From SIRX01 sp965213905 (lineage in GTDB: Bacteria; Actinomycetota; Rubrobacteria; Rubrobacterales; Rubrobacteraceae): a stretch of 64,000 nucleotides of DNA. Positions 25,187-32,933 of the stretch are shown piece by piece (the first letter of the stretch is position 1; the number at the start of each line of letters is the position of its first letter). Under the pieces are notes generated by a model. It was not told the origin of the DNA. It did no database searches and saw nothing but the letters and a program-made list of their open reading frames with translations. The stretch covers positions 1,798,001-1,862,000 of the forward strand of contig OZ243922.1 of assembly GCA_965213905.1 (NCBI GenBank), written 5' to 3'. Position numbers and translations under genes: made by a program.

Positions 25187-26518
25187 TTGAACCGTCATGT
25201 CTTGTGTTTGTCCACGGCTTTGATCCTATCTACGGCATTTGCGGTAGGGGTGGCCTTATTTGCGGCGTCCGGAATTTCCCGGGCAGAACCTTCCGGGTCT
25301 GGGACTACCCAGGGAGAGACCACGGCCGCAACAACCACTACGCAGGAGCCTGAGACCACTTCCGGGTCTACCGCCGGAACCACCGAAGAGGCTACCTCGC
25401 GGGAGGAAAGCTCCGAGCCGGGGACCGGGGACGAGGCTGCGGACACGCCCGAGAATACGTCCGGGGGTACGTCCGGGAAAGCGGCGGCGGGTCCGCAGGA
25501 ACTCGAAGACGCGCTGAACGGAGAAAAAACTCCGAGTGGAACCCCGTCACAGGGTTCTCTCCGTAACGGCCCTGAGGGCCCCGAGTTGCCGGATACCCCG
25601 GACTATTCCCAGGTGGTGGATAATACCTCCTCCGGCGCCTTCGAAGCCCCGGGCTGGCGGTCTTCCGGACAAGGCAAGGACATCCACGGGAAAAATTACC
25701 AGACGCGGGACAGTAGCCCTGCTGGCGAAGCTAGCGGGGTCGCGAAGTACGAGTTCGAGATCCCCACGACCGACGTGTACACGATCTTTGCGTGGTGGCC
25801 CTCGGTGGCCGGGGCCGACTCCGCGGCCCAGGTAGAGACCGACACCGGAGACGGAATCGAGCGGGAGACCGTAGACCAGAGCGTAGACGCCGGGTACTGG
25901 GTGCCCGTCGGCCAGTACAAGATGGTAGAAGGCGACCGCCGGGCGGTCGAGATCTCCAGCGGAGAAGACGGGGGCAAGGTTGTTGCCGATGCGATGGCCG
26001 TCGTGCGGGGGATAAGTGACCTTCCTAAAAACCCTGAGAAAATTGGTAACAACACGGGCGGAACCGCCGTCGGGGGCGAGACGACGTTTGGCGGGGCGGC
26101 ATGGGGCAAGCCGATACCGCGTAATGCTTTGATGAAACGAGGAAAACGACATTTGGGAACGAGGTATGTATACGGAGGAAGGGACGTGTGCAGAGTTGGC
26201 GTTTCGATGGACTGCACGTGTTTCACCAGCCGCGTGTACAGAAAGTACCGCAGGCTCCCCGATAGCCCGCCGGGGCAGTGGACAAAGAAGGGTAAGTTCA
26301 TTTATAGCAAGGGTGGGCTCCGGCGTGGAGACGTGGTCATTTTCGACGAGAACCGCAATGGGAAGCTGGAGCCCTGGGATCATGCCGGGATGTACGCTGG
26401 CAACGGCAACGTCATGCACGCCTCAAGCTACTTCGGCAAGGTCGTGATAAGCAAGATGAAGTACCTCAATGGCTTCAAGGGTGGGAAACGCTGGCGTTAC
26501 CAGAAGGTCCGGTTCTAG
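25187..26518 (+). CDS. secreted NlpC/P60 cysteine peptidase with golvesin-like domain
   Basis: 443 residues. A signal peptide (hydrophobic stretch LSTALILSTAFAVGVALFAA, probable cleavage after SRA) leads into ~100 residues of low-complexity Thr/Ser/Glu/Gly linker. A golvesin-like beta domain follows (~130-275, ending VVADAMAVVRG), then an NlpC/P60 domain (~305-443). The probable nucleophile Cys is in VSMDCTCFTSRVY and the His in PWDHAGMYAGNG. NlpC/P60 enzymes cleave peptide cross-bridges of peptidoglycan. TTG start with GGAGGGGGG upstream. The same accessory domain occurs in the amidase at 15968. Confidence 0.85.
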   Translation: MNRHVLCLSTALILSTAFAVGVALFAASGISRAEPSGSGTTQGETTAATTTTQEPETTSGSTAGTTEEATSREESSEPGTGDEAADTPENTSGGTSGKAAAGPQELEDALNGEKTPSGTPSQGSLRNGPEGPELPDTPDYSQVVDNTSSGAFEAPGWRSSGQGKDIHGKNYQTRDSSPAGEASGVAKYEFEIPTTDVYTIFAWWPSVAGADSAAQVETDTGDGIERETVDQSVDAGYWVPVGQYKMVEGDRRAVEISSGEDGGKVVADAMAVVRGISDLPKNPEKIGNNTGGTAVGGETTFGGAAWGKPIPRNALMKRGKRHLGTRYVYGGRDVCRVGVSMDCTCFTSRVYRKYRRLPDSPPGQWTKKGKFIYSKGGLRRGDVVIFDENRNGKLEPWDHAGMYAGNGNVMHASSYFGKVVISKMKYLNGFKGGKRWRYQKVRF

Positions 26519-26628
26519 ACGTTCCTTGTAGCACCCTTGCATCGTACGCTTGCTCTACTACGCTTGGTAAAGCAGAGGCGTACGATATTCAACAAAGCTG
26601 CGCTGCACGAGGCAAGGAACAGCCTTGC
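26519..26628. repeat. nested inverted repeats downstream of the NlpC/P60 gene
   Basis: Two perfect inverted repeats are nested: GTTCCTTG (26521-26528) with CAAGGAAC (26613-26620), and inside it ATCGTACGC (26541-26549) with GCGTACGAT (26578-26586). A third small one, CAAGG/CCTTG, occupies 26613-26627. There is no T-run, so it is not a standard terminator. It could be a structured RNA, a protein-binding site or a relic of a small mobile element. Confidence 0.5.
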
Positions 26629-26726
26629 GGCCAAAACCCTGTTCCGGCGTTCACGTTATAGTTTCGCGACTTGACGGCTCGTCAAATTGGATACTTTAGG
26701 CTACCAGTTGAAGAGTTCTTATTGGG
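26629..26726. other. non-coding, A+T-richer stretch
   Basis: About 100 bases between the nested inverted repeats and a decayed sulfotransferase fragment. No gene or clear site seen. Confidence 0.4.
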
Positions 26727-26900
26727 CTAGAAATCGAGCTTTCGGTAAGGTAAGCCGAGAAAATTCTGGGTCTGCTTTATGGGGTTCGCAACGTGCTTAT
26801 AGAAGACTCCGCTTTTTAGCACGAGTGTTTGCTCCTTGCCGAAGAACTGCCGCCAACTCATGAGTCGGTCCACGTATAGTTCCTTGTTCAGTAGCCCGGT
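26727..26900 (-). pseudogene. remnant of a sulfotransferase gene
   Basis: Reading the minus strand in one frame from 26900 to a TAG at 26727-26729 gives about 57 residues that match the C-terminal part of a NodH-like sulfotransferase. LYVDRLMSWRQFFGKEQ, LVLKSGVFYKH and QNFLGLP align well with the intact protein at 38754 (IYVDQLLRWSEFF, LVLNSEDFF, LNFLGLP). There is no P-loop and no start, and upstream sequence to ~27050 is unrecognisable. It is a decayed 3' fragment. Confidence 0.75.
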
Positions 26901-27142
26901 TGGAGGTCCAAAAAATTTTGCTTTTACCCGAAGGACGGACGTTAGCAGGTCTCGACCAGGTTTGCTGAATTTTAGGCCTGGACTACGTAAATGCCTTTGT
27001 GTTCTGGTCGCTGCAAGATCTTACTCTATCGTCTCCGACCACGATCGGCGTTAGAGCAATGAGGGTAGAGGAAATGCCTGGCCGCGATGCTAAGATAGCA
27101 AGCTGTGCGGAACGTTCGAGAGAAAGCGTCAAGAGACGACAG
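26901..27142. other. non-coding stretch upstream of a sulfotransferase gene
   Basis: About 240 bases. The left part is probably eroded sequence of the minus-strand sulfotransferase remnant. The right part should contain the promoter of the gene at 27143. No functional frame is supported. Confidence 0.4.
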
Positions 27143-27952
27143 ATGAGTGACCAACTGATCATCGCCGGTTTCCATCGTAGCGGAACCTCGGCGACCGCCC
27201 AGCTTCTGCACCGGGCAGGTCTGTTTCTTGGCTACGAGTTACTCGAAGCCAACCCCTCGAATCCCTACGGGCACTTCGAGGACCGGGAGTTCGTGGATCT
27301 CCACCAGCGGATACTGGCCGACAACGATAGGACTTGGCTCATGGATGAGCGTTTTATTCCGGTGGTGAACCCGGCCCGTTGGCACAAGATGCGACAGATC
27401 ACCGAGCGCCGAAACGCCGAGCACCGGCTCTGGGGCTTCAAAGACCCGCGGGTCTGTCCCTTTATGATGCTCTGGAAGTATCTGCTTCCAGACGCGAGAG
27501 TCTTGCTCGTGTACCGGCACTTCTCGGAGTCTACGCGCTCGCTGGGCAAGCGTCACTCGGCGGATCTCCTCTCGGGTGCCGGTAACCAGCACATACACCG
27601 GCGTTTCTGGAAAGAGCCGGACCTGGCGTTGCGGATGTGGCTGGCGCACAACAACGCGCTGCTCGCGTTCGCCCGCGCCTACCCGGAGGATACCCTGGTG
27701 GTGTCTCTGGACATGATCCGGGACGGCTTCCCGCTCGTTTGGGCGATAGAGCAACGCTGGAGCCTCGGCCTCGAAGATGTGCCGGTGGCGGAGATCTTCG
27801 ATCCTAAAGTCGCCGCCTGGCGTCCCGGCCGCCAGCCGGTGTCGGACCGCCACTTGATAGGCGAGGTGGACGAAACCTGGCAAAAGTTGGAAGAGCTAGG
27901 CCAGAAGACGAAAGGGATGCTACGGAAGGAGGCGACGGTTGCCGGAGGATGA
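27143..27952 (+). CDS. sulfotransferase-like P-loop protein
   Basis: 269 residues from the ATG at 27143 (an open frame further upstream has no plausible start site). The P-loop appears at once: LIIAGFHRSGTSATAQLLHRAG. HFEDREFVDLHQRIL, WGFKDPRVCPFM and LLVYRHFSESTRSLGKR (3'-phosphate region) follow. The pattern is that of a distinct bacterial sulfotransferase family often found beside glycosyltransferases. There is no typical C-terminal RKGxxGDW. Its end overlaps the next small gene by 14 bases, suggesting co-translation. Confidence 0.8.
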   Translation: MSDQLIIAGFHRSGTSATAQLLHRAGLFLGYELLEANPSNPYGHFEDREFVDLHQRILADNDRTWLMDERFIPVVNPARWHKMRQITERRNAEHRLWGFKDPRVCPFMMLWKYLLPDARVLLVYRHFSESTRSLGKRHSADLLSGAGNQHIHRRFWKEPDLALRMWLAHNNALLAFARAYPEDTLVVSLDMIRDGFPLVWAIEQRWSLGLEDVPVAEIFDPKVAAWRPGRQPVSDRHLIGEVDETWQKLEELGQKTKGMLRKEATVAGG

Positions 27953-28364
27953 TTTCTACACGCCAACCGACATAGACTCCTTGAGGATGGAAAACGAACT
28001 CTTGGCCTTCGAGGTCAGCTTTCTAAAAGCCCGAATGGCTGGTGCCGGAAAGCGGGTTGGCTCTACGGGATCCCTGAGCCGGGTTTCGTATCTAGGGGAG
28101 GCGGAGCAAGATCTCGTATTGTTGCTCCGGCGCATGGGAAGTAGCCTACTAGGTCCCCTGCTCCGGCGTAACAAAAGCTTCCGAACCCTCGAAGAGCGCT
28201 ACCTAAGCCCACCCGATAACCAGGACCCGGACGGGCGGGTGGCGCGTCTGGAACTCGCGGAGCAGGACCTGGTGCTGCTGCTCCGGCGGCTGGGACGCCC
28301 GCCGTTCGGCCCCCTGCTCCGGCGTCGCAAAAGCTTCCGTACCCTCGAAGAGCGTTACCTCTAG
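27939..28364 (+). CDS. small protein built of an internal tandem duplication, unknown function
   Basis: 141 residues starting at TTG 27939. An N-terminal helix (LRMENELLAFEVSFLKARM) is followed by two near-identical ~35-residue units. Each runs AEQDLVLLLRR, then GPLLRR, then KSFRTLEERYL, with the two starts 52 residues apart. No catalytic motif, signal peptide or membrane segment is seen; helices dominate. It overlaps the sulfotransferase before it and is 6 bases from the methyltransferase after it, so it is probably an adaptor or binding protein in the same unit. Not recognised. Confidence 0.7.
   Translation: MPEDDFYTPTDIDSLRMENELLAFEVSFLKARMAGAGKRVGSTGSLSRVSYLGEAEQDLVLLLRRMGSSLLGPLLRRNKSFRTLEERYLSPPDNQDPDGRVARLELAEQDLVLLLRRLGRPPFGPLLRRRKSFRTLEERYL
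28101..28361 (+). repeat. direct repeat, two ~105-base copies with 156-base period
   Basis: Units at about 28101-28205 and 28257-28361 both begin GCGGAGCA and both end with the coding sequence for RTLEERYL. They differ mainly at third codon positions and in a short central patch. This indicates duplication followed by selection on the protein. Confidence 0.8.
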
Positions 28365-28370
28365 CGGCGC

Positions 28371-29543
28371 GTGGAACGGACGTCCGCGAGGAGCAGGGTA
28401 GACGTTCGTCCGGCACTCTACGCCGGACGATTCGCCGACCAGGCAGGGGAAGCCAACCACCCTGAAGATTGGTCCGTGCTAAGTGAGTGGGACGTGATGC
28501 CCGCGCAACTCGCCGAAGCTATTGAGAGGGCTACCGTCCTCGTCGTCCTGGACCCGCTCTCTTTCCCGTTCGAGGCCCTGGAGGGAGAACAATGGAGCGT
28601 ACCGCTCGTTTTGCTGCTCCCCACGGGGTTCGAAGCCGAGGTGCTGGACGACATGTTCGGGACGGCGGTCTTCGGGCGGCTGGGTTTCTTCGACCGGATC
28701 GCGACCGGAGATACCGAGCTTTGGGAAGGCCTGAGCCGGAAGTACCGCTGGACGAAAAGCCAGCATATAGAACTGAAATCCGGGGACCCGGCGGGAGCAG
28801 CCGTAGAAATACAGGCCCGCCTTGAAGAGGAGGATTCGCCCCCGCCGCCCCTCGGGGGGGATACCTACGAGGCCCTGCAGTATTGGAAGGAACGCGGCGA
28901 CGCGCTGGCGCGCTCCGCGCCACACCGGGCGATCTGCAGCGTCCACCACGACCTGGATTTCAACAAAGCCCTGCACCGGAAGCAGGCCGCGGCGCTGGAG
29001 CCGCAGTTCGCCGCCGCGCGGGGCGAGAGGACAGAAGATGTTCCTTTCGACGTGCTGGAGGTTGGGGCCGGGGTAGGACGCTGGGCGGCAAGCTTCGATC
29101 CCTCGACGACCCGTTTCACTGGTCTGGACATCAGCGAAAGCATGGTGGAGACCGCCCGGCACAACTACCCGGGGGCGGACTTTGACCACCTGGAGGACGA
29201 CCTGCTCTTTCCCCACGAGGATGAGTCCTTTGATCTCGTTTTTACCGTGACCGTTTTGCACCACAATCCAACGCCGGCCAAAAAAACCCTGCTCTCCGAG
29301 ATGTGGCGGGTAACCAAGCCGGGCGGACGGCTAATGTTTCTGGAGGACTTCGTTACCGGCGCGCAGTCTAGAGGCTCAACCGTGTATCCTATGCCGGTGC
29401 TGAAGTTCGTGGATTTAGTGTTGGAGGCTACCATGAGCCAGGTAACCTTGGAGTATGTAGAATCCATTCGGTACCCGCACGACAACCTGACGCGGGGAGG
29501 TCTCATAACACTATCGAAGCTCGGAATTCCAAACAAGTGGTGA
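28371..29543 (+). CDS. class I SAM-dependent methyltransferase with N-terminal extension
   Basis: 390 residues. The N-terminal ~170 residues are not recognised. The methyltransferase domain begins near residue 215 with the SAM-binding motif VLEVGAGVGRWAASF. FTGLDISESMVETARHNYPGADF, DESFDLVFTVTVLHH and MWRVTKPGGRLMFLED (a Methyltransf_11 pattern) follow. The start is a GTG 6 bases after the previous gene. It overlaps the next glycosyltransferase gene. Probably O-methylates a sugar of the locus glycan. Confidence 0.83.
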   Translation: MERTSARSRVDVRPALYAGRFADQAGEANHPEDWSVLSEWDVMPAQLAEAIERATVLVVLDPLSFPFEALEGEQWSVPLVLLLPTGFEAEVLDDMFGTAVFGRLGFFDRIATGDTELWEGLSRKYRWTKSQHIELKSGDPAGAAVEIQARLEEEDSPPPPLGGDTYEALQYWKERGDALARSAPHRAICSVHHDLDFNKALHRKQAAALEPQFAAARGERTEDVPFDVLEVGAGVGRWAASFDPSTTRFTGLDISESMVETARHNYPGADFDHLEDDLLFPHEDESFDLVFTVTVLHHNPTPAKKTLLSEMWRVTKPGGRLMFLEDFVTGAQSRGSTVYPMPVLKFVDLVLEATMSQVTLEYVESIRYPHDNLTRGGLITLSKLGIPNKW

Positions 29544-30703
29544 GTGCCGGAAAGAAAGTTTTTATACTCTCTAACGACATCGTTCCGAAGTTGGCGATGC
29601 CCGTCGCCGCGCCCGGCTTGCGGGCGTTTGGCCTTGCGGAGGGTTTGCGGGCCAACGGCCTGGAGGTCAAAACGGTCATCATGCGGGGGTTTGCGGACCG
29701 GCAGTGGCTGCGGTTCGGCCGGCCGGTCCCGCACCCGACGGCCCGCGACACCGAGGTCGTCAGCGCGAAGAGCCTGACCCGGTACCTGAAATCCAACGCG
29801 CCCGCCACCGTAGTAATGATTAACAGCAACCAGGTCGAGCACCTGAAGCCCATAAAGGGCATTCGCTACGTGCTGGACTTCTTCGCGCCCAAAATGCTGG
29901 AAACGCTCTACCAGCGGGGTGACGAGTACCCGGCGGAGGAACTCGAAGCGCTGCGGCGGCGCAAGATCCGGGCCATAGGACTCGCCGACGCGTTTACCAT
30001 AAACGGCGAGAAGAAAGTTCCGTATTTCCTGGCGTGGATGCTCCAGGTAGATCGCGACGTGCGGCGGCTGCCCGTCGAGGTGGTCAACATGTGTCTCCCG
30101 CTCTCCCCTCCGAATGGAGTCCGGGTCGGTAGCCCGGTAAGGTTCGCCGTCGCCGGATACCTCCAGGCGTGGAGCACGCTGGGGAGTTGGGTGGAGGTCG
30201 TGGAGAAACGACTCGATCATCCGCAGATGAGCCTTGACCTCTTGGTGCCGTGGCACTGGGGTGGCGGTAAGGAGCGGGTACACGCCTCCAAGAGCGACCT
30301 CGACCGGCTCGCGGGGCACGAGTCAGTCACAACCCACGGGACGATGACCTTTTCCGAATTCCAAAAGTTTCTCTCGACGGTGGACGTATCCGTAGACCTC
30401 TTCCAGCACAACCTGGAGCGGGAGTACGCGATGGTCACCCGCTCGGTCAACGCGCTGGCCTGCGGGGTGCCGGTGATCCACCCGCCCTTTACCGAGGTGT
30501 CGCCCTGGATCTCCGACTACGACGCCGGGTGGCTCGTGGACCCGCAAGACTCGCAGGCGCTGGAGAAAGTGATCGGGGGTATCCTCGAAGACCCGGACGT
30601 GGTACGCCGGAAAAAGCACAACGCCCGCAAGCTCGCCGCCGACATCATAGACCCCAAAGTCGCGGTAGGGCCCCTGGTGCGGATAATAGAGGGGTGGGGG
30701 TAG
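29537..30703 (+). CDS. glycosyltransferase, GT-B fold (GT4-like)
   Basis: 388 residues. An N-terminal domain with KVFILSNDIVPKLAMPVAAPGLRAFGLAEGL and a C-terminal domain with FAVAGYLQAWSTLGSWVEVVE and VNALACGVPVIHPPFTEVSPWI resemble GT4-type enzymes. The donor-site glutamate motif is weaker than usual. GTG codons at 29537 or 29540 start it within the methyltransferase stop region. It is followed after 2 bases by another glycosyltransferase. Confidence 0.75.
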   Translation: MVSAGKKVFILSNDIVPKLAMPVAAPGLRAFGLAEGLRANGLEVKTVIMRGFADRQWLRFGRPVPHPTARDTEVVSAKSLTRYLKSNAPATVVMINSNQVEHLKPIKGIRYVLDFFAPKMLETLYQRGDEYPAEELEALRRRKIRAIGLADAFTINGEKKVPYFLAWMLQVDRDVRRLPVEVVNMCLPLSPPNGVRVGSPVRFAVAGYLQAWSTLGSWVEVVEKRLDHPQMSLDLLVPWHWGGGKERVHASKSDLDRLAGHESVTTHGTMTFSEFQKFLSTVDVSVDLFQHNLEREYAMVTRSVNALACGVPVIHPPFTEVSPWISDYDAGWLVDPQDSQALEKVIGGILEDPDVVRRKKHNARKLAADIIDPKVAVGPLVRIIEGWG

Positions 30704-30705
30704 CG

Positions 30706-31755
30706 GTGGGTGGTTGGAAACGGATGTACTTCCTTACGCCTACGTTCCGGCCCGTCGGCGGGGTAGTCAAGATCTTCGACTACCTCAACCACGCCCGCTT
30801 TCTGGGCTACGAGCCCGTTGTCGCGTGCCCCGAGCCGTACAAAAAGACGCTGCCGCTGTTCAACATACCACGCTTCTCCGGCATCTCGCCGGAGAACGGC
30901 GTTCACTTCACCACCCTGGAGAAGGTCTCCGTTGGGCCGCACGACCTGGCGTTTCTCTCTTGGCCGACGCACTATGAGATCCTGGAGCGCAATCTCAGCC
31001 GATGGACGCGGCACGAGCAGGTCATCTTTATCGTGCAGAACATCCGCTGGGCCAACCCGCGCTGGATAAACGGCTACGGGGTACGCCTGCTCACCCGGCC
31101 CATGGCCCGCATCATGACCAACGACGTCGTGCTGGAGGCGACCAAACCGTACCTCAACGAAAAGTCCTTGACCGAGGTCATTATGCTCGGCAACGACTCG
31201 GCCTTTTTCGCCCGGGAGCGTAACGGGAGCTTCGGCTCGCCACTAAAGGTCGGCTACACGACCTGGAAGTCCGCCGTCGGGGACCTGGTGGCCGGCAGCC
31301 TGGCGGGGGACCCCAGTTTCGAGTTCCGGGCTATCCGCGAGCCGGTAGGCTGGGATGAGTTGCGCAGCCTCTACCACTGGTCGGACGTGTTTCTCGCGAC
31401 GCCGCTGGTTGAGGAGGGCTTCTACATGCCGGGCTTGGAGGCGATGGCGGCCGGGGCCATCGTGGTCTCCTCGGATGCCGGTGGAAACCGGGCATACTGT
31501 AAGTTCGGCGAAAACTGCCTGGAGGTCGGCTTCGAGCAGGCGCCGGACTACGTCAAAGTCTTGCGCTCTCTACGAGGGTACGAATCGAAAGAGATAGAGC
31601 GGCTGCAGCGCAACGGGTACGAGACCGTCAAGCTGCACACCCTGGAGCACGAACGGGACTGTTTCGCCGGGTTTATGGAGCGGCTCACGGAGCGCCTGGA
31701 CCGGCCCGACGTTGGTCTGCAGCCTCTCGAAATGGGACGAGATGATAGTAGATAG
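30706..31755 (+). CDS. glycosyltransferase, GT-B fold
   Basis: About 349 residues from GTG 30706 (an ATG at 30724 is also possible); upstream frames shadow the previous gene. MYFLTPTFRPVGGVVKIFDYLNHARFLGYE is the N-terminal donor/acceptor fold start. FIVQNIRWANPRWINGYG lies in the middle, and DVFLATPLVEEGFYMPGLEAMAAGAIVVSSDAGGN carries the glutamates of the GT4 donor site. It is the last gene of the unit beginning at 27143. Sequence composition changes sharply to A+T-rich just after the stop. Confidence 0.8.
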   Translation: MGGWKRMYFLTPTFRPVGGVVKIFDYLNHARFLGYEPVVACPEPYKKTLPLFNIPRFSGISPENGVHFTTLEKVSVGPHDLAFLSWPTHYEILERNLSRWTRHEQVIFIVQNIRWANPRWINGYGVRLLTRPMARIMTNDVVLEATKPYLNEKSLTEVIMLGNDSAFFARERNGSFGSPLKVGYTTWKSAVGDLVAGSLAGDPSFEFRAIREPVGWDELRSLYHWSDVFLATPLVEEGFYMPGLEAMAAGAIVVSSDAGGNRAYCKFGENCLEVGFEQAPDYVKVLRSLRGYESKEIERLQRNGYETVKLHTLEHERDCFAGFMERLTERLDRPDVGLQPLEMGRDDSR

Positions 31756-31835
31756 CTTTCTCTGGATAAAAGAGTTAGCTAGAATAGCGTACGTTACGAT
31801 AATATCACTGCTTATACAGAGCTCTGCAGAAACGT

Positions 31836-32933
31836 TTGGTGAGAAAACTGATAAGCTCAGCAGTCGGATTTAGACACACAGTATGTTTTGTGGACGAAGC
31901 CATAAAGAGCCGTGGGAGGACGTTAGTGTATCCAGATTTTATTGGGATAGGAGCACAAAAAGCTGGCACGACTTGGCTATACCGCAACCTTCAACCTCAT
32001 CCCCAAATTTGGATACCCAGAAAAGAGGTCCACTACTTCGACCAGAAGATTAAGCAGGCGTCTTCTTTCAGCCTGAAATCCAGGTTTTTCGGCAAGAGCC
32101 CCGAAGACACCCGCTGGCGAAAACAGGTTAAACACTGGACAAAGACACACCTGAAGGACCGTTCACTGTCCGGGCTTCTGTGGACCTACAAATACTACAT
32201 GAGGAAGCCCAACGATAGGTGGTACGCTTCGTTATTCGAGCCGAAAAAGGGGCGCGTAGCCGGGGAGATCACACCTGCCTACTCCATGCTCGACGACGAG
32301 ATGGTGGCCTACGTCCACGGGCTGGTGCCGGAAGCGAGAATTATTTTTATGGTGCGCAATCCCATAGAGCGTGCCTGGTCCCAGGCCGTAATGTATTTCG
32401 ACAAAGAAGAAAGGGGTGCGGCGAAATCCGTATCCGAAGAGGAGTTTCTCGGACGGTTCGCCCGTAGAGATTCGCATTTATTGACCAATTATCTGAGAAC
32501 GCTCGAAAACTGGGGAAGCTTTTACCCGGAGGAACAGATCTTCGTAGGGTTTCTAGAGGACGTTAACTTCCGTCCTGACGAGCTTTTGGGCAACATCTAC
32601 TCCTTCTTAGGCGTAGATTTCTCCTTTAAACCTCGTTTGGCTAAACGCAAGGTCCATTCCCGTTCCTCTGACACCATGCCCACGCGCCTGGCTACTCACT
32701 TGGCCGGCATCTATCGAGAAGAAATCGAGCGCTTGGAGGAACGCTTCGGAGGTTACACCTCTTTCTGGAGTTATTGTGCCCGACGGTTAGTAGAGGACCC
32801 TCCAAAGGAGGAGCAGATAACTTACCCTCTCTGGGACTCGTCGTTGTGGGAAGACTGGAAGAACGAGCTTCCGTCGGATAAAGAGGCCAGCCTGCACAGT
32901 GGGGTTCTCACGTCCATCGGAATCGCCAAGTGA
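31836..32933 (+). CDS. sulfotransferase (NodH-like), tandem copy 1
   Basis: 365 residues from a TTG; the N-terminal 30 residues are poorly supported. The PAPS loop is IGAQKAGTTWLYRNLQPHPQIW (about 46-67), then KEVHYFDQK. The 3'-phosphate segment is IIFMVRNPIERAWSQ, and HSRSSDTMPTRLATHLAGIYREEIERLEERFGG forms the C-terminal end of the fold. It is a close paralogue of the next gene: ST domain, spacing and tail are alike throughout. The 80 bases upstream and the 5' end are A+T-rich, a possible sign of transfer. Confidence 0.87.
   Translation: MVRKLISSAVGFRHTVCFVDEAIKSRGRTLVYPDFIGIGAQKAGTTWLYRNLQPHPQIWIPRKEVHYFDQKIKQASSFSLKSRFFGKSPEDTRWRKQVKHWTKTHLKDRSLSGLLWTYKYYMRKPNDRWYASLFEPKKGRVAGEITPAYSMLDDEMVAYVHGLVPEARIIFMVRNPIERAWSQAVMYFDKEERGAAKSVSEEEFLGRFARRDSHLLTNYLRTLENWGSFYPEEQIFVGFLEDVNFRPDELLGNIYSFLGVDFSFKPRLAKRKVHSRSSDTMPTRLATHLAGIYREEIERLEERFGGYTSFWSYCARRLVEDPPKEEQITYPLWDSSLWEDWKNELPSDKEASLHSGVLTSIGIAK

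Noticed and set aside
26519..26628. Possible tRNA or tmRNA in the nested inverted repeats
   Set aside because: No acceptor stem/CCA, T-loop or anticodon-arm geometry fits on either strand.
26836..27054. Plus-strand 72-codon frame in the gap after the NlpC/P60 gene
   Set aside because: The opposite strand of its left part encodes recognisable sulfotransferase sequence; the plus frame is a shadow.
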